From the NCBI RefSeq assembly GCF_014054985.1, contig NZ_CP059569.1:1-64000 (forward strand): 64,000 nucleotides of DNA, in the 5' to 3' direction. Shown here piece after piece: positions 1 to 13,203 of the stretch; position 1 is the first letter of the stretch; each line of letters starts with the position of its first letter. This DNA comes from Kingella oralis. Its GTDB lineage: Bacteria > Pseudomonadota > Gammaproteobacteria > Burkholderiales > Neisseriaceae. Under the pieces are notes generated by a model, which had not been told where the DNA came from, did no database searches, and saw nothing but the letters and a program-made list of their open reading frames with translations. The position numbers and the translations under genes were made by a program.

Positions 1-969
1 GAAACTCGCCACTACGCACACGTAGACTGCCCAGGGCACGCCGACTATGTGAAAAACATGATTACAGGCGCAGCGCAAATGGACGGCGCCATCTTGGTGG
101 TATCTGCTGCTGACGGTCCTATGCCCCAAACGCGTGAACACATCTTGTTGGCCCGCCAAGTAGGCGTACCTTACATCATCGTGTTTATGAACAAATGTGA
201 CATGGTGGACGATGCTGAGTTGTTGGAATTAGTAGAAATGGAAATCCGCGACTTGTTGTCTAGCTACGATTTCCCAGGTGATGACTGCCCAATCGTACAA
301 GGTTCAGCTTTGAAAGCCCTAGAAGGCGATGCTGCCTACAAAGAAAAAATCTTTGAATTGGCTGCTGCTTTGGACAGCTACATTCCTACCCCAGAACGCG
401 CCATTGACAAACCCTTCTTGTTGCCAATTGAAGACGTATTCTCCATCTCTGGTCGCGGTACCGTGGTAACAGGTCGTGTAGAACGTGGCGTTATCCACGT
501 AGGCGACGAGATTGAAATCGTAGGCTTGAAAGACACCCAAAAAACCACGTGCACAGGCGTGGAAATGTTCCGCAAATTGCTGGACGAAGGTCAAGCAGGC
601 GACAACGTAGGCGTATTGTTGCGCGGTACCAAACGCGAAGAAGTAGAACGCGGTCAAGTATTGGCAAAACCCGGCACCATTACCCCTCACACCAAATTTA
701 AAGCCGAAGTGTATGTATTGAGCAAAGAAGAAGGTGGTCGTCATACCCCATTCTTCGCCAACTACCGTCCACAATTCTACTTCCGTACTACTGACGTAAC
801 GGGTGCGGTTACCTTGTCTGAAGGCGTAGAAATGGTGATGCCGGGTGAAAACGTAACCATCACCGTTGAATTGATTGCGCCGATTGCCATGGAAGAAGGC
901 TTGCGCTTTGCGATTCGCGAAGGTGGTCGCACAGTAGGTGCGGGCGTTGTGGCTAGCGTGATTGCTTAA
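1..969 (+). CDS. tuf: Elongation factor Tu, 3' part (5' end outside window)
   Basis: EF-Tu carries aminoacyl-tRNA to the ribosome as a GTPase. The window opens in frame in the G domain: the first residues ETRHYAHVDCPGHADYVKNM contain the switch II motif DCPGH. The NKCD guanine-specificity motif, the whole of domains 2 and 3 and the family C-terminus (REGGRTVGAGVV) follow, ending at TAA 967-969. 322 residues are present; about 70 N-terminal residues lie upstream. The following tRNA-Trp, secE and nusG fit the usual proteobacterial order. Identification is secure; which tuf copy this is cannot be told. Confidence 0.98.
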   Translation, partial: ETRHYAHVDCPGHADYVKNMITGAAQMDGAILVVSAADGPMPQTREHILLARQVGVPYIIVFMNKCDMVDDAELLELVEMEIRDLLSSYDFPGDDCPIVQGSALKALEGDAAYKEKIFELAAALDSYIPTPERAIDKPFLLPIEDVFSISGRGTVVTGRVERGVIHVGDEIEIVGLKDTQKTTCTGVEMFRKLLDEGQAGDNVGVLLRGTKREEVERGQVLAKPGTITPHTKFKAEVYVLSKEEGGRHTPFFANYRPQFYFRTTDVTGAVTLSEGVEMVMPGENVTITVELIAPIAMEEGLRFAIREGGRTVGAGVVASVIA

Positions 970-980
970 TTAAGGTTAAT

Positions 981-1056
981 AGGCCAATAGCTCAATTGGT
1001 AGAGTATCGGTCTCCAAAACCGAGGGTTGTAGGTTCGAGACCTACTTGGCCTGCCA
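981..1056 (+). tRNA. trpT: tRNA-Trp (anticodon CCA)
   Basis: A complete 76-nt cloverleaf. The acceptor arm AGGCCAA (981-987) pairs with TTGGCCT (1046-1052), followed by discriminator G and an encoded CCA (1054-1056). The anticodon stem TCGGT/ACCGA encloses the loop CTCCAAA with anticodon CCA at 1014-1016, and the T arm has GTAGG-TTCGAGA-CCTAC. It lies 11 nt after tuf, so the two are probably co-transcribed. Confidence 0.97.
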
Positions 1057-1062
1057 TAATAG

Positions 1063-1097
1063 AAAACTAACCGGTCTAGAATCGGTTAGTTTTTTTC
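1063..1097 (+). terminator. Rho-independent terminator after tRNA-Trp
   Basis: Arms AAAACTAACCG (1063-1073) and CGGTTAGTTTT (1083-1093) enclose a 9-nt loop and run into a T tract. This hairpin is not made from an uptake sequence. It should end the tuf-tRNA transcript before secE. Confidence 0.85.
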
Positions 1098-1121
1098 TTA
1101 TCTATTTATTTCGGGTGAAAA

Positions 1122-1343
1122 ATGAATAAAAGTGCTCACCAAGATAATCGAGTTAGATTTAATTTATTTCGATATATCAAAGATTCTGTTGCGGAAGTAA
1201 AAAAAGTAGTGTGGCCCAGCCGTAGTGACACAGTGCGAATGACGATGTTCGTGATTGCATTTACATGTGTTTTTGCTATTTTTATTTATGGCGTAGATAC
1301 CCTTATTGGGATAGTGTTTAATTATATTTTGGTAAAGGGATAA
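1122..1343 (+). CDS. secE: Preprotein translocase subunit SecE
   Basis: Small membrane subunit of the SecYEG translocon. The 73-residue product has the conserved amphipathic segment and WPS motif (DSVAEVKKVVWPSRSDT) followed by one transmembrane helix. This is the minimal one-helix SecE, not the three-helix enterobacterial type. The ATG follows GGGTGAAAA, and the gene ends 2 nt before nusG, so the two form an operon. Confidence 0.95.
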   Translation: MNKSAHQDNRVRFNLFRYIKDSVAEVKKVVWPSRSDTVRMTMFVIAFTCVFAIFIYGVDTLIGIVFNYILVKG

Positions 1344-1345
1344 TA

Positions 1346-1885
1346 ATGTCAAAGCAATGGTATGTCGTGCAAGCTTATTCTGGATTTGAAAAAAATGTGC
1401 AGAAGGCGTTAAAGGAGAGAATAGCGCGAGAGGGGGTGGAGAATTATTTTGGTCAGATTTTAGTTCCCGTTGAAGAGGTGGTTGATATTAAAAACGGGCG
1501 CAAAACGGTTTCTGAAAGAAAGTTTTTTCCCGGTTATGTGTTGGTAGAAATGGAAATGACTGATGCTTCATGGCATCTTGTCAAAAGCACACCTAGGGTG
1601 AATGGTTTTATCGGTGGGACTGCAAACCGCCCTTTACCAATATCTCAACGAGAAGTTAACTCCATCATGGAGCAATTTGGTGGCATGCAAGGAGAGAAGA
1701 AGCCTAAGCCTAAAACCGAATTTGAAGTTGGGCAACAGGTTCGAATTAATGATGGTCCTTTTGCTGATTTCACAGGTGATGTGAACACGGTTGATTATGA
1801 ACGTAGCAAATTGCGTGTTTCTGTTCAGGTTTTTGGGCGAGAAACGCCTGTCGAATTGGATTTTGGGCAAGTGGAGAAAATATAA
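1346..1885 (+). CDS. nusG: Transcription termination/antitermination factor NusG
   Basis: Binds RNA polymerase and links it to Rho or to the ribosome. The 179 residues start with the family hallmark (KQWYVVQAYSGFEKNVQKAL) of the NGN domain and end in a KOW domain from about residue 127 (VGQQVRINDGPFADFTG). Length is normal. It starts 2 nt after secE; a 122-nt gap with a candidate promoter separates it from rplK. Confidence 0.97.
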   Translation: MSKQWYVVQAYSGFEKNVQKALKERIAREGVENYFGQILVPVEEVVDIKNGRKTVSERKFFPGYVLVEMEMTDASWHLVKSTPRVNGFIGGTANRPLPISQREVNSIMEQFGGMQGEKKPKPKTEFEVGQQVRINDGPFADFTGDVNTVDYERSKLRVSVQVFGRETPVELDFGQVEKI

Positions 1886-1914
1886 GGCGTGGGTAATCTG
1901 TTGTGATTTCGGTA

Positions 1915-1943
1915 TTGCTTAAAATACAATAATTATTTACAAT
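1915..1943 (+). promoter_or_regulatory. Candidate sigma-70 promoter for rplKA
   Basis: TTGCTT at 1915-1920 and TACAAT at 1938-1943 are separated by exactly 17 nt in an AT-rich gap between nusG and rplK. A start near 1950 would give a leader of about 55-60 nt before rplK, room for an L1-binding mRNA site. Promoter assignment is by consensus only. Confidence 0.5.
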
Positions 1944-2007
1944 AGACAATTCGTTTTTTGGGGAGCGGATTTTCCGCGTTATACCCGTTTTTTGGAGTAA
2001 ATTTAAA

Positions 2008-2442
2008 ATGGCTAAAAAAGTAGTCGGCTATATTAAACTGCAAATTCCTGCAGGTAAAGCCAATCCTTCACCACCCGTTGGTCCTGCATTGGGTCAACGT
2101 GGTCTGAATATTATGGAGTTTTGTAAGGCGTTTAATGCGGCAACGCAAGGTATGGAACCTGGTTTGCCTACGCCTGTTGTGATTACTGCGTATGCGGATA
2201 AATCGTTTACGTTTGTAATGAAAACGCCACCTGCGTCTATTTTGTTGAAAAAAGCAGCGGGCTTGCAAAAAGGTAGCTCTAATCCTTTGACCAATAAAGT
2301 GGGTACGGTCACTCGTGCGCAATTGGAAGAGATTGCTAAAACTAAGCAGCCTGATTTGACTGCAGCAGACTTGGATGCCGCGGTTCGTACGATTGCAGGT
2401 TCTGCACGTTCTATGGGCTTGAATACGGAAGGAGTGGTGTAA
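2008..2442 (+). CDS. rplK: 50S ribosomal protein L11
   Basis: 144-residue protein of the ribosomal GTPase-associated centre that binds 23S rRNA. The start MAKKVVGYIKLQIPAGKANPS and the proline-rich PSPPVGPALGQRGLNIMEFCK segment are diagnostic. A GGAG Shine-Dalgarno precedes ATG 2008. Its stop overlaps the rplA start by one base (TAATG), so the two are translationally coupled. Confidence 0.98.
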   Translation: MAKKVVGYIKLQIPAGKANPSPPVGPALGQRGLNIMEFCKAFNAATQGMEPGLPTPVVITAYADKSFTFVMKTPPASILLKKAAGLQKGSSNPLTNKVGTVTRAQLEEIAKTKQPDLTAADLDAAVRTIAGSARSMGLNTEGVV

Positions 2443-3137
2443 TGGCTAAGGTTTCTAAACGCTTAAAAGCTATTCGTGCCACAGTAGAAGCTAACAAACT
2501 GTATGCGCTTGATGAAGCTATTGCTTTGGTAAAAAAAACGGCAACTGCAAAATTTGATGAGTCTATTGATGTTTCATTTAACTTGGGCGTAGATCCACGT
2601 AAATCCGACCAAGTTATTCGTGGCTCGGTTGTGTTGCCAAAAGGTACAGGTAAAACCACACGCGTAGCTGTATTTACGCAAGGTGCAAACGCTGATGCGG
2701 CAAAAGCTGCTGGTGCAGATATTGTTGGCTTTGAAGATTTGGCAGAAGAGATCAAAAAAGGCAACATGGATTTTGATGTTGTGATTGCCTCGCCTGATGC
2801 TATGCGTATTGTAGGTCAGTTGGGTACGATTTTGGGGCCGCGTGGTTTGATGCCAAATCCTAAGGTTGGCACAGTAACACCTAATGTGGCGGAGGCAGTT
2901 AAAAATGCCAAAGCGGGTCAGGTGCAATATCGTACTGATAAAGCAGGTATCGTTCATGCAACAATTGGTCGCGCTTCGTTTGTGGAAGCAGACTTGAAAG
3001 AAAATTTTGATGCTCTGCTTGATGCCTTGGTAAAAGCAAAACCTGCTGCTGCAAAAGGGCAATATCTGAAAAAAATCGCCGTATCCAGCACAATGGGCTT
3101 GGGTGTGCGCGTAGATACATCTAGCGTTAATAGCTAA
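2442..3137 (+). CDS. rplA: 50S ribosomal protein L1
   Basis: 231-residue L1-stalk protein; in other bacteria L1 also represses its own operon by binding the mRNA leader. The start AKVSKRLKAIR and the motif GTILGPRGLMPNPKVGTVTP are typical. The start codon shares its A with the rplK stop. Length is normal. The gene is followed by an uptake sequence and then the rplJ leader. Confidence 0.98.
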   Translation: MAKVSKRLKAIRATVEANKLYALDEAIALVKKTATAKFDESIDVSFNLGVDPRKSDQVIRGSVVLPKGTGKTTRVAVFTQGANADAAKAAGADIVGFEDLAEEIKKGNMDFDVVIASPDAMRIVGQLGTILGPRGLMPNPKVGTVTPNVAEAVKNAKAGQVQYRTDKAGIVHATIGRASFVEADLKENFDALLDALVKAKPAAAKGQYLKKIAVSSTMGLGVRVDTSSVNS

Positions 3138-3180
3138 TGAAATTTTGGGCTGTTTGTTTTTCAGGCAGCCTGAAATTGGG

Positions 3181-3355
3181 CTACTTAAATAAAATTAAGT
3201 AGGAGTCCAAGACCGTAGGGAACGCAAGTTTTAATCGTTAGAAACCCTACGCAGACGGTAGTCCTGAAACAAGGTAGTGCGTGAGCGTGTCGCTTGCAAA
3301 GTGTCTTTAACATCAGGTTGCCGCGCTGGTGGGTGGTCTGTTTTCAGGCTGCCTG
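3181..3355 (+). ncRNA. L10-type mRNA leader of the rplJL operon
   Basis: The 240-nt gap before rplJ holds a foldable, non-coding leader. GTAGGG (3215-3220) pairs with CCCTAC (3245-3250). Outside this helix ACC (3212-3214) pairs with GGT (3257-3259) across the one-sided bulge GCAGAC, as in a kink-turn, and AGGA near 3201 can pair with TCCT at 3262-3265. The position and GA-rich bulge match the known site where L10-(L12)4 represses its own translation. No covariance search could be run. Confidence 0.72.
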
Positions 3356-3379
3356 AATTTAAACAGTGGGAGGTAGACC

Positions 3380-3877
3380 TTGAGTCTCAATATTGAAACC
3401 AAGAAAGCAGCCGTAGAAGAGATTGTGGCTGGCATTGCCAATGCTCAAACTATGGTGGTTGCTGAATATCGCGGTATCAGTGTTGCCAGCATGACCGAAC
3501 TGCGTGCGAATGCGCGTAAAGAAGGCGTTTATTTGCGCGTTCTGAAGAACACATTGGCTCGTCGTGCGGTTGAAGGAACTTCTTTTGCAGCTTTGGCTGA
3601 ACAAATGGTTGGTCCATTGGTTTATGCCGCATCGGAAGATGCGGTAGCCGCTGCGAAAGTGCTGCACCAATTCGCGAAAAAAGATGACAAAATCATCATC
3701 AAAGCAGGTTCTTATAACGGTGATATGCTAGATGCTGCCCAAGTGGGCGAGTTGGCATCTATTCCAAGCCGAGAAGAGCTGTTGTCCAAACTGTTGTTTG
3801 TTATGCAAGCACCTGTTTCAGGTTTTGCACGTGGTTTGGCTGCTTTGGCAGAGAAAAAAGAGAACGAAGCGGCTTAA
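3380..3877 (+). CDS. rplJ: 50S ribosomal protein L10
   Basis: Base of the L7/L12 stalk and, by family knowledge, the autogenous repressor of this operon. 165 residues with the L10 pattern (MVVAEYRGISVASMTELR). The start is TTG 3380-3382, chosen because GGGAGG at 3368-3373 lies 6 nt upstream and no ATG fits the conserved N-terminus. Preceded by the L10-type leader; rplL follows after 72 nt. Confidence 0.97.
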   Translation: MSLNIETKKAAVEEIVAGIANAQTMVVAEYRGISVASMTELRANARKEGVYLRVLKNTLARRAVEGTSFAALAEQMVGPLVYAASEDAVAAAKVLHQFAKKDDKIIIKAGSYNGDMLDAAQVGELASIPSREELLSKLLFVMQAPVSGFARGLAALAEKKENEAA

Positions 3878-3949
3878 TTGCGTGTTTTGTGAACTTGGAT
3901 TTTGTTTTTAAATTTTAATTTTTACTCAATATTTTAGGAGTTTAATAGC

Positions 3950-4324
3950 ATGGCTATTACAAAAGAAGACATTTTGGAAGCGGTAAGCAACCTGACTGTA
4001 ATGGAATTGAACGAGCTGGTTAAAGCTTTTGAAGAAAAATTCGGCGTGTCTGCTGCGGCTGTTGCCGTTGCGGCTGGTCCTGCTGCTGGCGGTGCTGCTG
4101 CTGGCGAAGCCAAAACTGAATTTGATGTGATTTTGGCATCTGCCGGCGACCAAAAAGTTGGCGTGATTAAAGTGGTTCGTGCTATCACTGGCTTGGGCTT
4201 GAAAGAAGCTAAAGACTTGGTTGACGGTGCGCCTAAAACCCTTAAAGAAGGTGTTTCACAAGCAGAAGCTGATGACATCAAAAAACAATTGGAAGAAGCT
4301 GGCGCGAAAGTGGAAATCAAATAA
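3950..4324 (+). CDS. rplL: 50S ribosomal protein L7/L12
   Basis: 124-residue acidic stalk protein that recruits translation factors. It has an N-terminal dimerisation helix, an Ala/Gly-rich hinge at about residues 36-52, and the conserved C-terminal domain (VGVIKVVRAITGLGLKEAKD). ATG 3950 is preceded by TAGGAG. Downstream hairpins before rpoB suggest partial termination, in line with the excess of L7/L12 needed over polymerase. Confidence 0.98.
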   Translation: MAITKEDILEAVSNLTVMELNELVKAFEEKFGVSAAAVAVAAGPAAGGAAAGEAKTEFDVILASAGDQKVGVIKVVRAITGLGLKEAKDLVDGAPKTLKEGVSQAEADDIKKQLEEAGAKVEIK

Positions 4325-4346
4325 GATTTCGCCAATTAGCGCAATG

Positions 4347-4374
4347 GGCTGGCAGTTTTACTGCCAGCCTTGTT
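4347..4374 (+). terminator. Hairpin attenuator after rplL
   Basis: GGCTGGCAG (4347-4355) and CTGCCAGCC (4361-4369) form a 9-bp GC-rich stem with loop TTTTA, then TTGTTG. The T tract is weak, so read-through is likely. Such a leaky terminator between rplL and rpoB is known in E. coli. Confidence 0.7.
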
Positions 4375-4401
4375 GTGCTTTGAAACCAGCTCTTTGTGTA
4401 A

Positions 4402-4453
4402 ATTTACCAAGATTTACTTTAGTATTGTAAGCGTGAGTAAAATTTTGGTAAAT
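4402..4453. repeat. Long AT-rich inverted repeat in the rpoB leader
   Basis: ATTTACCAA (4402-4410) is exactly complementary to TTGGTAAAT (4445-4453), and pairing extends inward with few mismatches over about 17 bp. It is neither an uptake sequence nor a GC-rich terminator. Two DUS-like copies follow (near 4475 and 4541) before rpoB. Confidence 0.6.
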
Positions 4454-4595
4454 CTATATTAATTTTGCTTATCAGGCAGCCTGAAAAGGGTGCTGTCTGT
4501 TTTATTCTTATCTATTTGAATATTTAGGTTTTTCTGTTTTCAGACTGCCTGAAATTCTGTTTTCTTCATTGTTGCCCATTTGGAGTCTCTAAATC

Positions 4596-7500
4596 ATGAG
4601 TTACACCTTTACCGAGAAAAAGCGCATCCGCAAAAGTTTCGCCAAACGTGAAACCGTTTTGGATGTGCCTTATCTGCTGACAACTCAGTTGGAATCGTAC
4701 AGCAAGTTTTTGCAACAAGATTGTGCGCCTCAAAAACGCAAGGATGAGGGCTTGCAAGCGGCATTCAGTTCTATTTTTCCTATTGTGAGCAACAATGGTT
4801 ACGCAGAATTGCAATTTGACCAATATGTATTGGGTGAGCCCGAATTTGACATCGCCGAATGCCAATTGCGTGGCATCACTTATGCTGCGCCTTTGCGCGC
4901 CAAAATCAAACTGGCTATTTTCAATAAAGAAGGCTCAAACAAAGTAGAAGAGCGTGAATTGAAAGAGATTCGTGCCAATGATGTGTATATGGGCGAAATT
5001 CCTTTGATGACACCCAGCGGTTCGTTTGTGATCAACGGCACAGAGCGCGTGATTGTGTCTCAGCTGCACCGCTCGCCTGGTGTGTTCTTTGAGCATGACC
5101 GTGGCAAAACGCACGCATCCGGCAAATTATTGTTTTCTGCGCGAATTATTCCTTATCGCGGCTCGTGGTTAGATTTTGAGTTTGACCCCAAAGATTTGCT
5201 TTATTTCCGTATTGACCGCCGCCGCAAAATGCCTGTAACCATTTTGCTGCGCGCTTTGGGCTACAACAACGAACAAATCTTGGCGATGTTCTTTGATTTG
5301 GAAACATATTATTTATCCGGCACAGGTGTGCAAACGGCGCTGGTGCCTGAGCGCTTGCGCGGTGAAACAGCAAAATTTGATATCGCCGACAATGAGGGTA
5401 ATGTGTTGGTTGCGGCAGGCAAGCGCATCAATGCGAGAAATATTCGCGATATTCAGGCTGCCGGTCTTACCCGCTTGAATATTGATGCTGAAAGTCTGAT
5501 TGGCAAAATTATCGCGCGTGATGTGATTGTGCCTGATACGGGTGAAGTGTTGGCAACGGCAAACGCGGAAATCACAGAAGAATTGTTGGCGCAATTTGAT
5601 ATTCAAGGCATTAAAGAAATCCAAACTTTGTTTGTGAGCGAAACCGAAGCGGGTGCGTACATTTCTGCAACGTTGAATACGGACGAAACGGCTGATCAAC
5701 AAGCCGCCAAAATTGCAATTTACCGCATGATGCGCCCTGGTGAACCGCCTACTGAAGAAGCGGTGGAAGCCTTGTTTAACCGATTGTTCTTCCAAGAAGA
5801 AAGCTATGATTTGTCGCGCGTGGGCCGCATGAAATTCAACACCCGCACTTATGAGCAAAAATTGCTGCCCGTGCAAGAAAACAACTGGTATGGCAGATTG
5901 CTCAATCAAACTTTTGCGGGCGTCGGCGAAAAAGAAGCCAAGCTGCACATTCTAAGCGTGGAAGACATTGTGGTAACGATTGCCACGCTGGTAGAGTTGC
6001 GTAACGGGCATGGCGAGGTGGACGATATTGACCACTTGGGCAACCGCCGTGTACGTTCGGTGGGCGAATTGGTGGAAAACCAATTCCGCAGCGGTTTGGC
6101 GCGTGTGGAGCGTGCCGTTAAAGAGCGTTTGAACCAAGCTGAAAGCGAAGGTTTGATGCCAACCGATTTGATTAACGCAAAACCTGTTTCCGCTGCGATT
6201 AAAGAGTTTTTCGGTTCTAGCCAGTTGTCGCAGTTTATGGATCAAACCAATCCGCTGTCTGAAATCACGCACAAGCGCCGTGTTTCGGCTTTGGGGCCGG
6301 GTGGTTTGACACGCGAACGCGCGGGCTTTGAAGTGCGCGACGTACACCCAACGCATTACGGTCGCGTGTGCCCAATTGAAACACCAGAAGGTCCAAACAT
6401 TGGTTTGATTAACTCGCTGTCGGTTTACGCACGCACCAACGAATACGGCTTTTTGGAAACACCGTATCGCCGCGTGGTGGACGGCAAAGTAACCAATGAA
6501 ATTGACTATTTGTCTGCCATTGAAGAAGGCCGCTATGTGATTGCGCAAGCGAATACCGATTTGGATAAACACGGTAAATTGCTCGGCGATTTGATTACCT
6601 GCCGCGAAAAAGGCGAAACCATTTTGGCAACGCCTGACCGCGTGCAATATATGGACGTGGCAACGGGGCAAGTGGTATCCGTGGCGGCTTCGCTGATTCC
6701 GTTCTTGGAACACGATGACGCGAACCGTGCTTTGATGGGTGCGAACATGCAACGTCAAGCCGTTCCTTGCTTGCGCGCTGAGAAACCGTTGGTGGGAACG
6801 GGCATTGAACGCTCGGTAGCCGTGGACAGCGCAACAGCTATTGTGGCGCGGCGCGGCGGCGTGGTGGAATATGTGGACGCAAACCGCGTGGTGGTGCGTG
6901 TACATGATGATGAGGCGACGGCCAAAGAAGGCGGTGTGGACATTTACAATTTGGTGAAATTCACCCGTTCCAACCAATCCACCAACATCAACCAACGTCC
7001 TGCCGTGAGCGCGGGCGATGTATTGCAACGCGGTGATTTGATTGCTGACGGCGCCTCTACCGATTTGGGCGAATTGGCGCTTGGTCAGAACATGACCATC
7101 GCATTTATGCCGTGGAACGGCTACAACTACGAAGACTCTATTTTGATTAGCGAAAGAGTGGCGGCAGACGACCGTTACACCTCTATCCATATCGAAGAGC
7201 TGAACGTTGTGGCGCGTGATACCAAATTGGGCGCAGAAGAAATCACCCGCGATATTCCGAATCTGTCGGAAAAAATGCAAAACCGTTTGGACGAAAGCGG
7301 CATCATTTATATCGGCGCGGAAGTAGAGGCGGGCGACGTGTTGGTGGGCAAAGTAACGCCCAAAGGCGAAACGCAACTCACGCCGGAAGAAAAACTGCTG
7401 CGCGCCATTTTCGGCGAAAAAGCCTCTGACGTGAAAGACACGTCTTTGCGCATGCCAACAGGCATGAGCGGCACGGTGATTGACGTGCAAGTGTTCACGC

Positions 7501-8792
7501 GCGAGGGCATTCAGCGCGACAAACGCGCCCAAGCCATTATTGATGCGGAATTGAAACGTTACCGTCAAGATTTGAACGACCAAATCCGTATTTTTGACAA
7601 CGATACGTTTGACCGTATCCAACGCATGATTGTGGGCCAAAAAGCGAATGGCGGTCCGAACAAACTGGGCAAAGGCAAAGTCATCACGCAAGAATATTTG
7701 GACGGGCTAACCAGCCGCCACGATTGGTTTGATATTCGCGTTGCCGATGAAGAAATCGCCAAGCAGCTTGAATTGATGAAGCTGTCGTTGCAAGAAAAAC
7801 GCAGCGAAGCCGAAGCCTTGTTTGAAGTGAAAAAGAAAAAAATGACGCAAGGCGACGAGCTGCCGGCCGGCGTGCAAAAAACCGTGAAAGTGTTTATCGC
7901 GATTAAACGCCGCTTGCAAGCGGGCGACAAAATGGCGGGCCGCCATGGGAATAAAGGCGTGGTGTCGCGCATTCTGCCTGTGGAAGACATGCCTTATATG
8001 GCGGATGGTCGCACGGTGGACATCGTGTTGAACCCATTGGGCGTGCCTTCGCGTATGAATATCGGTCAGATTTTGGAAGTGCATTTGGGCTGGGCAGCAA
8101 AAGGCATCGGTCAGCGTATTGACAAAATGCTGCAAGAGCATCGTAAGGTGAAAGAAATCCGCGCGTTCTTGAACAAACTGTATAACGGCAGCGGCAAGCA
8201 CGAGGATTTGGACAGCCTGAGCGACGAAGACATCTTAGTTTTGGCGGATAACCTGCGCCGTGGTGCAACCTTTGCTTCGCCTGTGTTTGACGGCGCGAAG
8301 GAAAAAGAAATCTACGAGATGCTGAATTTGGCGTATCCGAGCGATGACCCCGAAGTGCAAAAATTGGGCTTTAACGACTCCAAAACGCAAATCACGCTGT
8401 ATGACGGGCGTTCGGGCGAACCGTTTGACCGCAAAGTAACCGTGGGCGTGATGCACTATCTGAAACTGCACCACTTGGTGGACGAGAAAATGCACGCGCG
8501 TTCAACCGGTCCATACAGCTTGGTAACGCAACAACCGTTGGGCGGTAAAGCGCAGTTCGGCGGCCAGCGTTTCGGTGAGATGGAAGTGTGGGCGCTGGAA
8601 GCATACGGCGCGGCATACACGCTGCAAGAGATGCTGACGGTGAAATCCGATGACGTTACGGGGCGCACCAAAATGTATGAAAACATCGTGAAAGGCGAAC
8701 ACAAAATTGATGCGGGTATGCCCGAGTCGTTTAATGTGATTGTGAAAGAAATCCGTTCGCTGGGCTTGGATATTGATTTGGAAAACAATTGA
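4596..8792 (+). CDS. rpoB: DNA-directed RNA polymerase subunit beta
   Basis: 1398-residue catalytic subunit, close to other Neisseriaceae. It starts MSYTFTEKKRIRKSF and ends in the conserved LGLDIDLEN. The rifampicin-binding cluster, about residues 538-570, reads GSSQLSQFMDQTNPLSEITH then KRRVSALGPGG. The usual resistance positions (Asp516, His526 and Ser531, E. coli numbering) are all wild type. The lysine-rich active-site motifs (KVTPKGE, GDKMAGRHGNKG) are intact. rpoC follows after 171 nt containing several uptake sequences. Confidence 0.98.
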   Translation: MSYTFTEKKRIRKSFAKRETVLDVPYLLTTQLESYSKFLQQDCAPQKRKDEGLQAAFSSIFPIVSNNGYAELQFDQYVLGEPEFDIAECQLRGITYAAPLRAKIKLAIFNKEGSNKVEERELKEIRANDVYMGEIPLMTPSGSFVINGTERVIVSQLHRSPGVFFEHDRGKTHASGKLLFSARIIPYRGSWLDFEFDPKDLLYFRIDRRRKMPVTILLRALGYNNEQILAMFFDLETYYLSGTGVQTALVPERLRGETAKFDIADNEGNVLVAAGKRINARNIRDIQAAGLTRLNIDAESLIGKIIARDVIVPDTGEVLATANAEITEELLAQFDIQGIKEIQTLFVSETEAGAYISATLNTDETADQQAAKIAIYRMMRPGEPPTEEAVEALFNRLFFQEESYDLSRVGRMKFNTRTYEQKLLPVQENNWYGRLLNQTFAGVGEKEAKLHILSVEDIVVTIATLVELRNGHGEVDDIDHLGNRRVRSVGELVENQFRSGLARVERAVKERLNQAESEGLMPTDLINAKPVSAAIKEFFGSSQLSQFMDQTNPLSEITHKRRVSALGPGGLTRERAGFEVRDVHPTHYGRVCPIETPEGPNIGLINSLSVYARTNEYGFLETPYRRVVDGKVTNEIDYLSAIEEGRYVIAQANTDLDKHGKLLGDLITCREKGETILATPDRVQYMDVATGQVVSVAASLIPFLEHDDANRALMGANMQRQAVPCLRAEKPLVGTGIERSVAVDSATAIVARRGGVVEYVDANRVVVRVHDDEATAKEGGVDIYNLVKFTRSNQSTNINQRPAVSAGDVLQRGDLIADGASTDLGELALGQNMTIAFMPWNGYNYEDSILISERVAADDRYTSIHIEELNVVARDTKLGAEEITRDIPNLSEKMQNRLDESGIIYIGAEVEAGDVLVGKVTPKGETQLTPEEKLLRAIFGEKASDVKDTSLRMPTGMSGTVIDVQVFTREGIQRDKRAQAIIDAELKRYRQDLNDQIRIFDNDTFDRIQRMIVGQKANGGPNKLGKGKVITQEYLDGLTSRHDWFDIRVADEEIAKQLELMKLSLQEKRSEAEALFEVKKKKMTQGDELPAGVQKTVKVFIAIKRRLQAGDKMAGRHGNKGVVSRILPVEDMPYMADGRTVDIVLNPLGVPSRMNIGQILEVHLGWAAKGIGQRIDKMLQEHRKVKEIRAFLNKLYNGSGKHEDLDSLSDEDILVLADNLRRGATFASPVFDGAKEKEIYEMLNLAYPSDDPEVQKLGFNDSKTQITLYDGRSGEPFDRKVTVGVMHYLKLHHLVDEKMHARSTGPYSLVTQQPLGGKAQFGGQRFGEMEVWALEAYGAAYTLQEMLTVKSDDVTGRTKMYENIVKGEHKIDAGMPESFNVIVKEIRSLGLDIDLENN

Positions 8793-8803
8793 TGCCGAGC
8801 GAG

Positions 8804-8840
8804 GCAGCCTGAAAACGCGCAAACCGGTTTTCAGGCTGCA
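8804..8840. repeat. DUS inverted pair between rpoB and rpoC
   Basis: GGCAGCCTGAAAAC (8804-8816 region) faces GTTTTCAGGCTGC (to about 8839). No T run follows, so it is unlikely to stop transcription fully. Two more DUS copies lie at about 8865 and 8909 before rpoC. Confidence 0.75.
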
Positions 8841-8963
8841 TCTAAACGCCAGCGATGCTGTTCGGCAGCCTGAAAATGAATACGCAGCATACGCCGCAAA
8901 ACCTGTTTCAGGCAGCCTGAAAGCCACCCCATTGCAAAAATCGCCCAATTATTAGGAGCAAAA

Positions 8964-13190
<4,227 letters not shown>

Positions 13191-13203
13191 AGCGCAGTAA
13201 TAG

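Noticed and set aside
6211..6310. Possible rifampicin-resistance change in RpoB
   Set aside because: The key positions Asp516, His526 and Ser531 (E. coli numbering) are wild type; the Thr in MDQTNP is probably a family difference.
5952..7691. Long open frame of 579 codons on the minus strand inside rpoB
   Set aside because: It lies wholly opposite rpoB, has the His/Arg/Phe-rich composition of an antisense frame, and has no ribosome-binding site or recognisable domain. rpoB is certain.
8793..8963. Uptake-sequence pairs suspected to be inverted repeats of a small insertion sequence
   Set aside because: The same 12-mer occurs throughout the window, no transposase lies between any pair, and no target duplication is seen.
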